A stretch of DNA of 64,000 bases, taken from NCBI RefSeq assembly GCF_000607165.1, contig NZ_JFZG01000003.1:450637-514636 (forward strand). Reading direction: 5' to 3'. Below the pieces are notes generated by a model, which was not told where the DNA came from, did not search any database, and saw only the letters and a list, made by a program, of their open reading frames with translations. Shown piece by piece: positions 10,999 through 19,989 of this stretch. This DNA is from Ralstonia pickettii (GTDB taxonomy: Bacteria; Pseudomonadota; Gammaproteobacteria; Burkholderiales; Burkholderiaceae). A program made the translations under genes and the position numbers. Position 1 is the stretch's first letter; each line of letters opens with the position of its first letter.

Positions 10999-11067
10999 AG
11001 TTGCGGTGGCGTTACGCCATCGCGGCTTTGGACAAGCGCGTGCCGCAAAACGGCCCGTGCCAGGATC

Positions 11068-11700
11068 ATGGAAATCACGACGATCATCTTCTACTGTTTC
11101 GCGCTCGTGCTGGTGCTCGCAGCGCTGAAGGTCATCACCGCGAAGAACCCGGTGCACGCGGCGCTGTTCCTCGTGCTCTCGTTCTTTACCGCGGCGGCGA
11201 TCTGGATGCTGCTCAAGGCAGAGTTCCTCGCCATTACGCTGGTGCTGGTCTACGTTGGGGCAGTGATGGTGCTGTTCCTGTTCGTGGTGATGATGATCGA
11301 TATCGACATCGAGCACCTGCGACGTGATTTCTGGACGTACGTGCCGATGGCAGCCTTCGTGGGCGTTGTCATCATCCTGGAAATGGCCGTCGTGCTGACC
11401 AAGACCTTCATGGGGCGCGTACAGCCAGTGCAGGAGTTGCCGAAGGGCTTCACCGGCCCGAACACGCAGGCGCTCGGGAAGCTCATCTATACAGATTACA
11501 TCTATGCCTTTGAAGTGGCTGGCGCGGTGTTGCTGCTGGCGATTGTCGCGGCCGTGGCCCTGACCGCCCGCCGCCGCAAGGACACCAAGGCCCAGAACGT
11601 GTCCGATCAAATCCGCGTGAAGCGCAAGGACCGCGTGCGTCTGGTCTCGATGCCGTCGGAAAAATCGGCTGGCGCAGCTTCGGCTGAATCCAAGAGCTGA
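11068..11700 (+). CDS. nuoJ: NADH-quinone oxidoreductase subunit J
   Basis: Membrane-arm subunit (ND6 type) with five predicted transmembrane helices in 210 residues. Conserved pieces are [15 protein letters not shown] near residue 27 and [15 protein letters not shown] near residue 62, the helix containing the pi-bulge region in studied complexes. A charged C-terminal tail of about 40 residues ends [11 protein letters not shown]. nuoK follows after 17 bp. Confidence 0.96.
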   Translation: MEITTIIFYCFALVLVLAALKVITAKNPVHAALFLVLSFFTAAAIWMLLKAEFLAITLVLVYVGAVMVLFLFVVMMIDIDIEHLRRDFWTYVPMAAFVGVVIILEMAVVLTKTFMGRVQPVQELPKGFTGPNTQALGKLIYTDYIYAFEVAGAVLLLAIVAAVALTARRRKDTKAQNVSDQIRVKRKDRVRLVSMPSEKSAGAASAESKS

Positions 11701-11717
11701 GCCCCGGGAGAACCCAT

Positions 11718-12029
11718 ATGTCTTCGCTATCCCTTGCCCATTACCTCGTGCTCGGCGCGGTGCTGTTTGCCATCAGCATCGTCGGCATCTTCCTGAACCG
11801 TAAGAACGTCATCGTGCTGCTGATGGCGATCGAACTGATGCTGCTGGCGGTCAACCTGAACTTCGTCGCGTTCTCCCATTACCTGGGCGATCTGGCAGGG
11901 CAGGTGTTCGTGTTTTTCATCCTGACGGTGGCCGCGGCGGAATCCGCGATCGGTCTCGCCATCCTGGTGGTGCTGTTCCGTAATCTGGACACCATCAACG
12001 TCGACGATCTGGACAGCCTGAAAGGCTGA
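11718..12029 (+). CDS. nuoK: NADH-quinone oxidoreductase subunit K
   Basis: Small proton-channel-linked subunit (ND4L type) with three transmembrane helices in 103 residues. The buried acidic residues of helices 2 and 3 are present: Glu in [16 protein letters not shown] and Glu in [18 protein letters not shown]-like ribosome-binding site precedes the ATG at 11718. Confidence 0.97.
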   Translation: MSSLSLAHYLVLGAVLFAISIVGIFLNRKNVIVLLMAIELMLLAVNLNFVAFSHYLGDLAGQVFVFFILTVAAAESAIGLAILVVLFRNLDTINVDDLDSLKG

Positions 12030-12058
12030 CCTCCGCATCCACCTATAAGAAGCGTTCC

Positions 12059-14119
12059 ATGGCTACCACGCTCAATCCCAACCTGCTGCTGGCGATTCCG
12101 CTCGCGCCGCTGGCCGGCGCGGCGATCGCCGGGCTGTTCGGCACCAAGTTCTTCGGCGAGAAGATCGGCCGCACGGCGTCCCACAGCGTCACCATCCTCG
12201 GTGTTGCGATCGCCTTCATTCTGTCGGCGCTGACGCTGTCCGACGTCATCAACGGCGCTGGTTACAACGGCACCGTCTACGAATGGATGACGGTTGGCGC
12301 GCTGAAGATGGAAGTCGGCTTCCTCATCGATTCGCTCACGGCGATGATGATGTGCGTGGTGACCTTCGTCTCGCTGATGGTGCACATCTACACCATCGGC
12401 TACATGGCTGAAGATGACGGCTACAACCGTTTCTTCGCGTATATCTCGCTGTTCACCTTCTCGATGTTGATGCTCGTGATGAGCAACAACTTCCTGCAGC
12501 TGTTCTTCGGTTGGGAAGCAGTGGGTCTGGTGTCATATCTGCTGATTGGCTTCTGGTTCAAGCGTCCGACCGCCATCTACGCCAACATGAAGGCGTTTCT
12601 GGTTAACCGCGTGGGCGACTTCGGCTTCGTGCTCGGGATTGGCCTGCTGCTGGCTTACAGCGGCAGCCTCAGCTACGCCGACGTGTTCGCCGCTCGAGAC
12701 AACCTGGCCACGATTGGCTTCCCGGGCACCGACTGGCACATGCTGACGGTCGCCTGTATCTGCCTGTTCATCGGTGCGATGGGTAAATCGGCGCAGTTCC
12801 CGCTGCACGTGTGGCTGCCGGACTCAATGGAAGGCCCGACCCCGATTTCCGCACTGATTCACGCGGCAACCATGGTGACCGCCGGTATCTTCATGGTCGC
12901 ACGCATGTCGCCGCTGTTCGAACTGTCGGACACCGCACTGTCGTTCGTGCTGATTATCGGCGCCATCACTGCGTTGTTCATGGGTTTCCTGGGCATCATC
13001 CAGACCGACATCAAGCGCGTGGTGGCGTACTCCACGCTGTCTCAGCTGGGCTACATGACCGTCGCACTGGGCGCATCGGCTTATCAAGTGGCCGTGTTCC
13101 ACCTGATGACGCACGCGTTTTTCAAGGCGCTGCTGTTCCTCGGCGCGGGCTCGGTCATCATCGGCATGCACCACGATCAGGACATGCGCAACATGGGCGG
13201 CCTGCGCAAGTACATGCCGATCACGTGGCTGACGTCGCTGGTGGGGTCGCTGGCGTTGATCGGCACGCCGTTCTTTGCGGGTTTCTATTCGAAGGACTCG
13301 ATCATCGAAGCGGTTCGTGAATCGCACCTGCCGGGCGCCGGGTTCGCTTACTGGGCGGTGCTGGCCGGCGTGTTCGTGACCGCGTTCTACTCGTTCCGCA
13401 TGTACTTCCTGGTGTTCCACGGTGAGGAGCGTTTCGGCAAGGCCCACGCCCATCACGACGATCACCATGAAGAGGAAGAGGGCGACCACGATCACCACCA
13501 TGGTCTGGCCCCGGGCCAAAAGCCGCACGAGTCGCCGTGGGTGGTGACGGTGCCGCTGGTGTTGCTGGCGATTCCGTCGGTCATCATCGGCGCAATGGCA
13601 ATCCAGCCGATGCTGTTCGGCGAGTTCTTCAAGCACGGTGTGGTGTTCTCGGAAGTCATCTTCAATGCTGATAACCACGAAGCAATGAAGGTGTTGGCCG
13701 AAGACTTCCACGGCTGGGTCGAGATGGCGCTGCACGGCTTCACGTCGGCACCGTTCATCCTCCTGCTGGCGGGCGTCGTGTTGTCGTGGTTCTTCTACCT
13801 GAAGCGCCCGGATATTCCGGCAGCGATCGCCAAGCGTTTCTCTGGCGTCTACAAGCTGCTGGACAACAAGTACTACATGGACAAGATCAACGAGATCGTC
13901 TTCGCCAACGGTGCGGTCAAGTTTGGCCGTGGCCTGTGGAAGGGCGGCGATCAGGGCGTGATCGACGGTGTTGTCGTCAACGGCAGCGCGCGTCTGGTGG
14001 GCTGGTTCGCGACGGTCGTGCGCCTGCTCCAGTCCGGCTTCATCTATGACTATGCGTTCGCGATGATCATCGGCACGGTTGGGCTGCTGACGTATTTCGT
14101 GTTCCTGGCAGGCAAATAA
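12059..14119 (+). CDS. nuoL: NADH-quinone oxidoreductase subunit L
   Basis: Distal antiporter-like proton-pumping subunit (ND5 type) with a long lateral helix at its C-terminus. Length is 686 residues. The core signature GKSAQFPLHVWLPDSMEGPT and the HAATMVTAG helix are near residues 242-280. An unusual hydrophilic insert, rich in His, Asp and Glu, lies at about residues 461-482 (HAHHDDHHEEEEGDHDHHHG), between two late transmembrane helices. Homologs in related bacteria often have charged linkers here, but the metal-binding look is noted as a finding. Confidence 0.97.
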   Translation: MATTLNPNLLLAIPLAPLAGAAIAGLFGTKFFGEKIGRTASHSVTILGVAIAFILSALTLSDVINGAGYNGTVYEWMTVGALKMEVGFLIDSLTAMMMCVVTFVSLMVHIYTIGYMAEDDGYNRFFAYISLFTFSMLMLVMSNNFLQLFFGWEAVGLVSYLLIGFWFKRPTAIYANMKAFLVNRVGDFGFVLGIGLLLAYSGSLSYADVFAARDNLATIGFPGTDWHMLTVACICLFIGAMGKSAQFPLHVWLPDSMEGPTPISALIHAATMVTAGIFMVARMSPLFELSDTALSFVLIIGAITALFMGFLGIIQTDIKRVVAYSTLSQLGYMTVALGASAYQVAVFHLMTHAFFKALLFLGAGSVIIGMHHDQDMRNMGGLRKYMPITWLTSLVGSLALIGTPFFAGFYSKDSIIEAVRESHLPGAGFAYWAVLAGVFVTAFYSFRMYFLVFHGEERFGKAHAHHDDHHEEEEGDHDHHHGLAPGQKPHESPWVVTVPLVLLAIPSVIIGAMAIQPMLFGEFFKHGVVFSEVIFNADNHEAMKVLAEDFHGWVEMALHGFTSAPFILLLAGVVLSWFFYLKRPDIPAAIAKRFSGVYKLLDNKYYMDKINEIVFANGAVKFGRGLWKGGDQGVIDGVVVNGSARLVGWFATVVRLLQSGFIYDYAFAMIIGTVGLLTYFVFLAGK

Positions 14120-14131
14120 GGGATTACAAAA

Positions 14132-15598
14132 ATGGTTCTGTCTTTTGCGATCTGGCTGCCGATCTTCTTCGGCGTGCTGGTGCTGGCCTCGGGCTCAGAC
14201 CGCAATCCCGGTTATGTCCGCTGGATGTCGTTGATCGGCTCGCTGATCAGCTTCGTGATGACGCTGCCGCTGATTACGCGTTTCGATAAGACGACGGCTG
14301 CGATGCAGTTCGTCGAGAAATCGTCGTGGATCGAGCGCTTCCACATCAGCTACTACCTGGGTGTCGACGGCATCTCGATGTGGTTCGTGGTGCTGACTGC
14401 ATTCATCACCGTCATCGTGGTGATTGCTGCGTGGGAAGTGATCACGGAGCGCGTGGCGCAGTACATGGCCGCGTTCCTGATCCTGTCGGGTCTGATGATC
14501 GGTGTGTTCGCGTCGCTCGACGGTCTGCTGTTCTACGTGTTCTTCGAAGCCACGCTGATCCCGATGTACATCATCATCGGTGTGTGGGGTGGCCCGAATC
14601 GCGTCTACGCGGCATTCAAGTTCTTCCTGTACACGCTGCTGGGCTCGTTGCTGACGCTGGTTGCGCTGCTGTATCTGTACTTCCACAGCGGCACGTTTGA
14701 AATCCTGCAGTGGCATCAGGTCAAGCTGTCGATGAACGAGCAGATCCTGATCTTCCTCGCGTTCTTCATGGCTTTTGCGGTGAAGGTGCCGATGTGGCCG
14801 GTGCACACCTGGCTGCCGGACGCCCACGTGGAAGCGCCCACCGGCGGCTCCGTGGTCCTGGCTGCCATCATGCTGAAGCTGGGCGCCTACGGTTTCCTTC
14901 GGTTCTCGCTGCCGATCGCGCCGGATGCGAGTCACAGCCTGTCGGCATTCATCATTGCGATCTCGCTGGTCGCCGTGATTTACATCGGCTTGGTCGCGCT
15001 GGTGCAGGCCGACATGAAGAAGCTGGTCGCGTATTCGTCGATTGCGCACATGGGCTTCGTCACACTGGGCTTCTTCATCTTCAACGAGATCGGCGTCGAG
15101 GGCGGTATTGTCCAGATGATTTCGCACGGCTTCATCTCGGGTGCCATGTTCCTGTGCATTGGCGTGCTGTATGACCGTGTGCACTCGCGCCAGATCGCCG
15201 ATTACGGCGGTGTGGTGAACACGATGCCGAAGTTCGCGGCGCTGTCGGTGTTCTTTGCGATGGCCAACTGCGGCCTGCCGGCAACTTCGGGTTTCGTCGG
15301 CGAGTTCATGGTGATCCTGGGTTCGGTCAAGTTCAATTTCTGGATTGGTTTGCTGGCCGCCACGGCACTGATCTTTGGTGCTGCGTATTCGCTGTGGATG
15401 GTCAAGCGCGTGATCTTCGGTGATGTGACCCACAAGCACGTTGCCGAATTGAAGGACCTGAATTGCCGCGAGTTCTTCATGCTGGGCGTGCTGGCGATCG
15501 CCACCCTGTACATGGGCCTGTATCCGAAGCCCTTCACCGATGTCATGCATGCGTCCGTGGTCAACCTGCTGACCCACGTGGCTCAGTCGAAGCTGTAA
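14132..15598 (+). CDS. nuoM: NADH-quinone oxidoreductase subunit M
   Basis: Antiporter-like proton-pumping subunit (ND4 type) with about 14 transmembrane helices in 488 residues. The key elements are present: Glu in the FFEATLIPMYIIIGVWGG helix, Lys in FAVKVPMWPVHTWLPDAHVE, and HMGFVTLGFF further on. The start at 14132 lies 12 bp after nuoL. nuoN follows after 16 bp. Confidence 0.97.
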   Translation: MVLSFAIWLPIFFGVLVLASGSDRNPGYVRWMSLIGSLISFVMTLPLITRFDKTTAAMQFVEKSSWIERFHISYYLGVDGISMWFVVLTAFITVIVVIAAWEVITERVAQYMAAFLILSGLMIGVFASLDGLLFYVFFEATLIPMYIIIGVWGGPNRVYAAFKFFLYTLLGSLLTLVALLYLYFHSGTFEILQWHQVKLSMNEQILIFLAFFMAFAVKVPMWPVHTWLPDAHVEAPTGGSVVLAAIMLKLGAYGFLRFSLPIAPDASHSLSAFIIAISLVAVIYIGLVALVQADMKKLVAYSSIAHMGFVTLGFFIFNEIGVEGGIVQMISHGFISGAMFLCIGVLYDRVHSRQIADYGGVVNTMPKFAALSVFFAMANCGLPATSGFVGEFMVILGSVKFNFWIGLLAATALIFGAAYSLWMVKRVIFGDVTHKHVAELKDLNCREFFMLGVLAIATLYMGLYPKPFTDVMHASVVNLLTHVAQSKL

Positions 15599-15614
15599 GC
15601 AGCGAGAAGAAACT

Positions 15615-17090
15615 ATGCAATCGTCCTCCTCTATTGCGGCTTTTGCCCCAATCGTTTTTCTCGCGCTGGGCATTGGTGCCGTCAACTGGATTGACTTGGC
15701 CCGCGGCCAGAAGCGAAGCAGCGTGGCTTACCCGGTTTCGTTGGTGATTACGCTGGTGCTGGCCGTGTGGTTCGGGCTGAATGCTGCCAACGGCGAGACG
15801 CACTACGTCTTCGGCAACATGGCCGTCATCGACCCGATGGCCAACGTGCTGGCGTCTTTCTGTGCGCTGACCCTGTTTGCCACACTGGTCTACACGCGCC
15901 GCTATTTGGCCGACCGGGACATGTACGCAGGCGAGTTCTACATGTTTGCCCTGTTCACGCTGGGCGGTCAGGTGGTGATGATCACCGGCAACAACTTCCT
16001 GGTGCTCTATCTGGGTCTGGAATTGCTGTCGCTAGCGTCGTACACACTGGTTGCGCTGCGTCGCCGTTCGAACGTGTCGTCCGAATCGGCCATGAAGTAT
16101 TTCATTCTGGGCGCACTCGCATCGGGCCTGTTGCTGTACGGCATGTCGATGCTGTACGGCGCGACTGGTTCGTTGGAACTGGGTAAGGTGTTTGACGCTA
16201 TCAAGAACGGCGAGATCAACAAGACGATCCTCGTGTTTGGCGTGGTGTTCATCGTCGCCGGTCTGGGCTTCAAGCTGGGTGTGGCGCCGTTCCACATGTG
16301 GGTGCCGGACGTGTACCAGGGCTCGCCGACGGCCGTGACGCTGCTGATTGCCGGCGCACCGAAGGTGGCGGCGTTCGCGATGACGTTTCGCATTCTGGTG
16401 GAAGGCCTGCTGCCGCTGGCGTTCGATTGGCAGAACATGCTGATCGTGCTGGCCGTCGTGTCGTTGGCTATCGGCAATATCACGGGCGTTGTTCAGACCA
16501 ACTTCAAGCGTCTGCTGGGCTATTCCACCGTCTCGCACATGGGCTTTCTGCTGCTGGGCCTTGTGTCGGGCGTCAGCTCCGGCAAGCCGGATTTGACGGC
16601 CCAGGCCTACAGCGCGTCGATGTTCTATGCGATTACCTACGTGCTGACCGCATTGGGTGGCTTCGGCATGATCCTGCTGCTTGCGCGCAAGGGCTATGAG
16701 GCAGAAGAGATTGCCGACCTGAAAGGCTTGTCGAAGAAGAGCCCGTGGTTTGCGCTGCTGATGCTGTTCATCATGATGTCGCTGGCGGGCTTGCCGCCCA
16801 CAGTTGGCTTCTACGCCAAGCTGTCGGTCCTGGGCGCGGTGGTGGATGCCGGTATGCCGTGGCTGGCCGTCGTGGCGGTGCTGTTCTCGCTGGTCGGTGC
16901 GTTTTACTACCTGCGCGTCATCAAGGTCATGTACTTTGATGCGCCGGCAGATGATGGCCCCGTGGAGGCCACCTTCGGCCTGCGTTCGTTGCTGTCGGTC
17001 AATGGCTTGCTGGTGCTCTTGCTGGGTATCTTCCCGGCCGGCCTGATGGCTGTGTGCTATCAGGCAATCCGCCTGACGTTGGCTTCGTAA
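15615..17090 (+). CDS. nuoN: NADH-quinone oxidoreductase subunit N
   Basis: Third antiporter-like subunit (ND2 type), 491 residues with about 14 transmembrane helices. Signature blocks are YLGLELLSLASYTLVAL (about residue 133) and GLGFKLGVAPFHMWVPDVYQ (about 215-234). It ends the complex I set; a DUF2818 gene follows after 13 bp and probably belongs to the same transcript. Confidence 0.97.
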   Translation: MQSSSSIAAFAPIVFLALGIGAVNWIDLARGQKRSSVAYPVSLVITLVLAVWFGLNAANGETHYVFGNMAVIDPMANVLASFCALTLFATLVYTRRYLADRDMYAGEFYMFALFTLGGQVVMITGNNFLVLYLGLELLSLASYTLVALRRRSNVSSESAMKYFILGALASGLLLYGMSMLYGATGSLELGKVFDAIKNGEINKTILVFGVVFIVAGLGFKLGVAPFHMWVPDVYQGSPTAVTLLIAGAPKVAAFAMTFRILVEGLLPLAFDWQNMLIVLAVVSLAIGNITGVVQTNFKRLLGYSTVSHMGFLLLGLVSGVSSGKPDLTAQAYSASMFYAITYVLTALGGFGMILLLARKGYEAEEIADLKGLSKKSPWFALLMLFIMMSLAGLPPTVGFYAKLSVLGAVVDAGMPWLAVVAVLFSLVGAFYYLRVIKVMYFDAPADDGPVEATFGLRSLLSVNGLLVLLLGIFPAGLMAVCYQAIRLTLAS

Positions 17091-17103
17091 CACGCCGAGC
17101 ACC

Positions 17104-17418
17104 ATGAGCACTTCGACGGGCGGTCTGTTTGTCATCGTGTTGGCACTGATCTGTGCCAACCTGCCGTTCGTCAATCAACGCGTGCTGGCTCTGGTGCCAG
17201 CACGCTGGCCGCGCAAGCCGTTCTGGCTGCGCGGCACCGAGCTGATTGCCATGTATGTTGTGGTGGGGCTGATCGGCTTCGGTATCGAATCGAGCCAAGG
17301 CAATGCGTTTGCGCAAGGCTGGCAGTTTTATGCGATCACCGCTTGCCTGATGCTGGTGTTCGCGTTTCCCGGCTTTACGTGGCAATACCTGATTCGCCAT
17401 CCTCGCGATTCCCGTTAA
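17104..17418 (+). CDS. DUF2818 family membrane protein
   Basis: A 104-residue protein with three predicted transmembrane segments (about residues 8-24, 48-64 and 79-98). It matches, by N-terminal pattern and position, the DUF2818 proteins that follow nuoN in many beta-proteobacteria. No catalytic motif is seen. The constant place behind nuoN suggests a role in complex I assembly or as an accessory subunit, but that is inference from position only. Confidence 0.85.
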   Translation: MSTSTGGLFVIVLALICANLPFVNQRVLALVPARWPRKPFWLRGTELIAMYVVVGLIGFGIESSQGNAFAQGWQFYAITACLMLVFAFPGFTWQYLIRHPRDSR

Positions 17419-17462
17419 TTCCCGCCGGGCAGGTTCTCGCTGTCTCGGCATGAGAGAGCGCC

Positions 17463-18074
17463 ATGTCCGATTACACCCCGCTGAACGCCACCCCTGATGG
17501 GACGCAGGACCCGGATGCCGGTCTGCGCGAGACGCAGGTTGCCTCTGCGTTGATGCACCAGGGCAAATTTCTCACGCTCAAGCAAGACATCGTCCGTCTG
17601 CCGGACGGCCGCAATGCCAGCCGCGAATACCTGATTCACCCCGGCGCGGTGATGATGATTCCGTTGTTCGACGACGGCACCGTGCTGATGGAGCGTCAGT
17701 TCCGCTACCCGGTCGGCCAGGTGATGATTGAATTCCCGGCCGGCAAGCTCGATCCGCAGGAAGGCGCGCTCACATGCGGCAAGCGCGAACTGCGTGAGGA
17801 AACCGGCTACACGGCTGAGCGCTGGGATTACCTCACGCGCATTCACCCGGTCATTTCGTATTCCACCGAGTTCATCGATATCTATCTCGCGCGCGATCTC
17901 AAGCAGGGTACGGCCATGCTGGAAGAAGGCGAATTTCTCGAAACTTTCGTCACGCCGGCCGGCCAGCTGATCGATTGGGTGCGCGAAGGTAAGATTTCCG
18001 ACGTGAAGACCATCATCGGCACGTTTTGGCTTGAGAAAATTCTGTCAGGAGCGTGGACGCCGGGTGCCGTCTGA
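17463..18074 (+). CDS. NUDIX hydrolase (ADP-ribose pyrophosphatase type)
   Basis: A 203-residue NUDIX enzyme. The box GX5EX7REUXEEXGU is complete in GKLDPQEG...KRELREETGY at about residues 98-120. The upstream FPAGKLD and downstream YSTEFIDIYLA are typical of ADP-ribose/sugar-nucleotide pyrophosphatases. It would hydrolyse ADP-ribose or a similar dinucleotide to AMP plus sugar phosphate in the cytosol. It lies 44 bp after the DUF2818 gene, so it could be a read-through member of the nuo transcript. The exact substrate is not determined by the sequence. Confidence 0.88.
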   Translation: MSDYTPLNATPDGTQDPDAGLRETQVASALMHQGKFLTLKQDIVRLPDGRNASREYLIHPGAVMMIPLFDDGTVLMERQFRYPVGQVMIEFPAGKLDPQEGALTCGKRELREETGYTAERWDYLTRIHPVISYSTEFIDIYLARDLKQGTAMLEEGEFLETFVTPAGQLIDWVREGKISDVKTIIGTFWLEKILSGAWTPGAV

Positions 18075-18128
18075 GGCGCTTATAGCCGCCGCTTGATCAC
18101 ACCGTTTTCCTGTCGTTGTTACCATAGC

Positions 18129-18162
18129 GAACGGTCGTGCGAAAAAATTAGCACGACCGTTC
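18129..18162. promoter_or_regulatory. 12+12 bp inverted repeat, probable TetR-type operator
   Basis: GAACGGTCGTGC (18129-18140) and its exact reverse complement GCACGACCGTTC (18151-18162) flank a 10-bp A/T-rich spacer. The right arm overlaps the -35 box of the promoter that precedes the DUF1178 and acyl-CoA dehydrogenase genes. Perfect arms of this length with an ACGGTCGT/ACGACCGT core resemble operators of TetR-family repressors of fatty-acid catabolism. No regulator gene is adjacent. It is not a terminator: no U-tract follows. Confidence 0.6.
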
Positions 18163-18188
18163 ACAAATTTTCGAATCGGGGATACACT
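18160..18188 (+). promoter_or_regulatory. Putative sigma-70 promoter of the DUF1178-acyl-CoA dehydrogenase operon
   Basis: TTCACA (18160-18165) and TACACT (18183-18188) are spaced by 17 bp. The start codon of the first gene is at 18212. The -35 box overlaps the inverted repeat at 18129-18162, so a protein bound there should block RNA polymerase. Confidence 0.55.
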
Positions 18189-18211
18189 CATCCCCATGCG
18201 CTGGACCGATC

Positions 18212-18673
18212 ATGAAAGTGCTGGACCTCCGCTGTGCCAATGACCACCGCTTCGAAGGCTGGTTCGGATCCGATGCCGACCTGCAATCGCAGCAAAAGCG
18301 CGGGCTATTGACGTGCCCAGTTTGCGGTCATAACGAGGTTGAGCGCTTGCCGAGTGCGCCGCGCCTGAATCTGTCGTCGTCACGTGCGGAGACCGCCCAG
18401 AAAAGCGGCACCGCCAAGGCAGCTGAAGGCGAGGGCGGCGCGCCCGCAGCCCTGCAACAGCTCTATCTGAAAGCCGTGCGCCACGTCTTGGCCAATACCG
18501 AGGACGTCGGCGAGCGGTTTGCAGAAGAGGCGCGCCGCATGCATTACAACGAGGCGCCGGAGCGGGGCATTCGCGGGACGACGTCTCGGGAGGAAGCGCA
18601 GGAACTGGCAGAGGAAGGCATTGACGTGATGCCGCTGTTGGTGCCCGACGCGCTCAAGCAGCCCGTGCACTGA
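18212..18673 (+). CDS. DUF1178 family protein
   Basis: A 153-residue cytoplasmic protein recognised by its N-terminal half: MKVLDLRCANDHRFEGWF, then LLTCPVCGHNEVERLPSAPR (about residues 31-50), which forms a zinc-ribbon-like pair of Cys motifs. The middle is Ala/Gly-rich linker, and the C-terminal half (VLANTEDVGERFAEEARRMH) is helical. DUF1178 proteins have no established function. It is the first gene behind the operator-controlled promoter and precedes two acyl-CoA dehydrogenases by 84 bp. Confidence 0.85.
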   Translation: MKVLDLRCANDHRFEGWFGSDADLQSQQKRGLLTCPVCGHNEVERLPSAPRLNLSSSRAETAQKSGTAKAAEGEGGAPAALQQLYLKAVRHVLANTEDVGERFAEEARRMHYNEAPERGIRGTTSREEAQELAEEGIDVMPLLVPDALKQPVH

Positions 18674-18757
18674 CAGCCTCGATTCAGGTCCGCGCCGGTC
18701 CGACAGAACGTTCTCCACCGATTTGCCGCGGTGGGGAGCCAACCACAGGAGACAGGC

Positions 18758-19954
18758 ATGGATCTGAACTACTCGGCGGCCGATGATGCGTTCCGCCAGG
18801 AAGTCCGCGGCTGGCTGGAAGCCAATCTGCCCAAGGACATCCAAGACAAGGTGTTGAACCACCGCCGCCTGAACCGCGACGATTTCGTTCGTTGGCACAA
18901 GGCGCTCGCGGCCAAGGGTTGGTCGGTACCTCACTGGCCGGTCGAGTGGGGCGGCACCGGCTGGTCTCCCATCCAAAAGCACATCTGGGACGAAGAATGC
19001 GCGGAGGTCGGCGCGCCCGGCGTGCTGCCGTTCGGCGTCAGCATGGTCGCCCCCGTGATCATGAAATACGGCAATGAAGCGCAGAAGCGCTATTTCCTGC
19101 CGCGCATCGTTGACTGCACCGATTGGTGGTGCCAGGGTTATTCGGAGCCAGGTTCCGGTTCCGATCTGGCCTCGGTGAAGACGCGCGCCGTGCGCGAAGG
19201 CGATCACTACATCGTCAACGGTCAGAAGACCTGGACCACGCTTGGCCAACACGCCGACATGATCTTCTGCCTGGTCCGCACGGACCCGGACGCGAAGAAG
19301 CAAGAGGGCATTTCGTTCCTGCTGATCGACATGAAGACGCCGGGCATTACCGTGCGCCCCATCATCATGTTGGACGAAGAGCACGAAGTGAACGAGGTGT
19401 TCTTCGACAACGTCAAGGTACCGGTTCAAAACCTGATCGGTGATGAGAACCGCGGCTGGACATACGCCAAGTATCTGCTCGGCCACGAGCGCACGGGCAT
19501 CGCGCGTGTGGGCAATTCCAAGCGCGAACTGGCGTTTCTCAAGCGCGTTGCCAAGCAACACCAGAAGAACGGCAAGCCGCTGCTGCAGGACCCGGTGTTC
19601 GGTGCCAAGGTGGCGTCGCTGGAAATTGAACTGCTGGCACTGGAGATGACGGTGCTGCGCGTGGTGTCGAGCGAGAACGCCGGCAAAGGCCCCGGCCCCG
19701 AGGCGTCGCTGCTCAAGATCAAGGGCACGCAGATCCAACAGATGCTGACCGAGTTGATGGTCGAGGCAGTGGGGCCGTATGCCCAGCCGTTCGACCCGAG
19801 CTACCTGGAAGGCGACACCTCGCAGGCGGTGACGGGCGACAACGATGCCGCGCCGCTTGCGCCGTACTACTTCAACTATCGCAAGACCTCGATCTACGGC
19901 GGGTCGAATGAGATCCAGCGCAACATCATCTCGCAGATGATCCTTGGCGTCTGA
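18758..19954 (+). CDS. Acyl-CoA dehydrogenase family protein (first of a pair)
   Basis: FAD-dependent oxidation of an acyl-CoA thioester to the 2-enoyl-CoA. The 398-residue product has the usual N-terminal helical, middle beta and C-terminal helical domains: CQGYSEPGSGSDLAS at about residue 125, GQKTWTT at about 157, and the flavin contact IYGGSNEIQRN near the C-terminus. The base equivalent to MCAD Glu376 is Gly here, so the catalytic residue must be elsewhere or in its partner. The ATG at 18758 has a GGAGACAGGC leader. A second, divergent dehydrogenase follows 35 bp later, suggesting a heteromeric enzyme. Confidence 0.9.
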   Translation: MDLNYSAADDAFRQEVRGWLEANLPKDIQDKVLNHRRLNRDDFVRWHKALAAKGWSVPHWPVEWGGTGWSPIQKHIWDEECAEVGAPGVLPFGVSMVAPVIMKYGNEAQKRYFLPRIVDCTDWWCQGYSEPGSGSDLASVKTRAVREGDHYIVNGQKTWTTLGQHADMIFCLVRTDPDAKKQEGISFLLIDMKTPGITVRPIIMLDEEHEVNEVFFDNVKVPVQNLIGDENRGWTYAKYLLGHERTGIARVGNSKRELAFLKRVAKQHQKNGKPLLQDPVFGAKVASLEIELLALEMTVLRVVSSENAGKGPGPEASLLKIKGTQIQQMLTELMVEAVGPYAQPFDPSYLEGDTSQAVTGDNDAAPLAPYYFNYRKTSIYGGSNEIQRNIISQMILGV

Positions 19955-19989
19955 GCAGAACGGCGACAGAACACATATCGGAGACAAAC

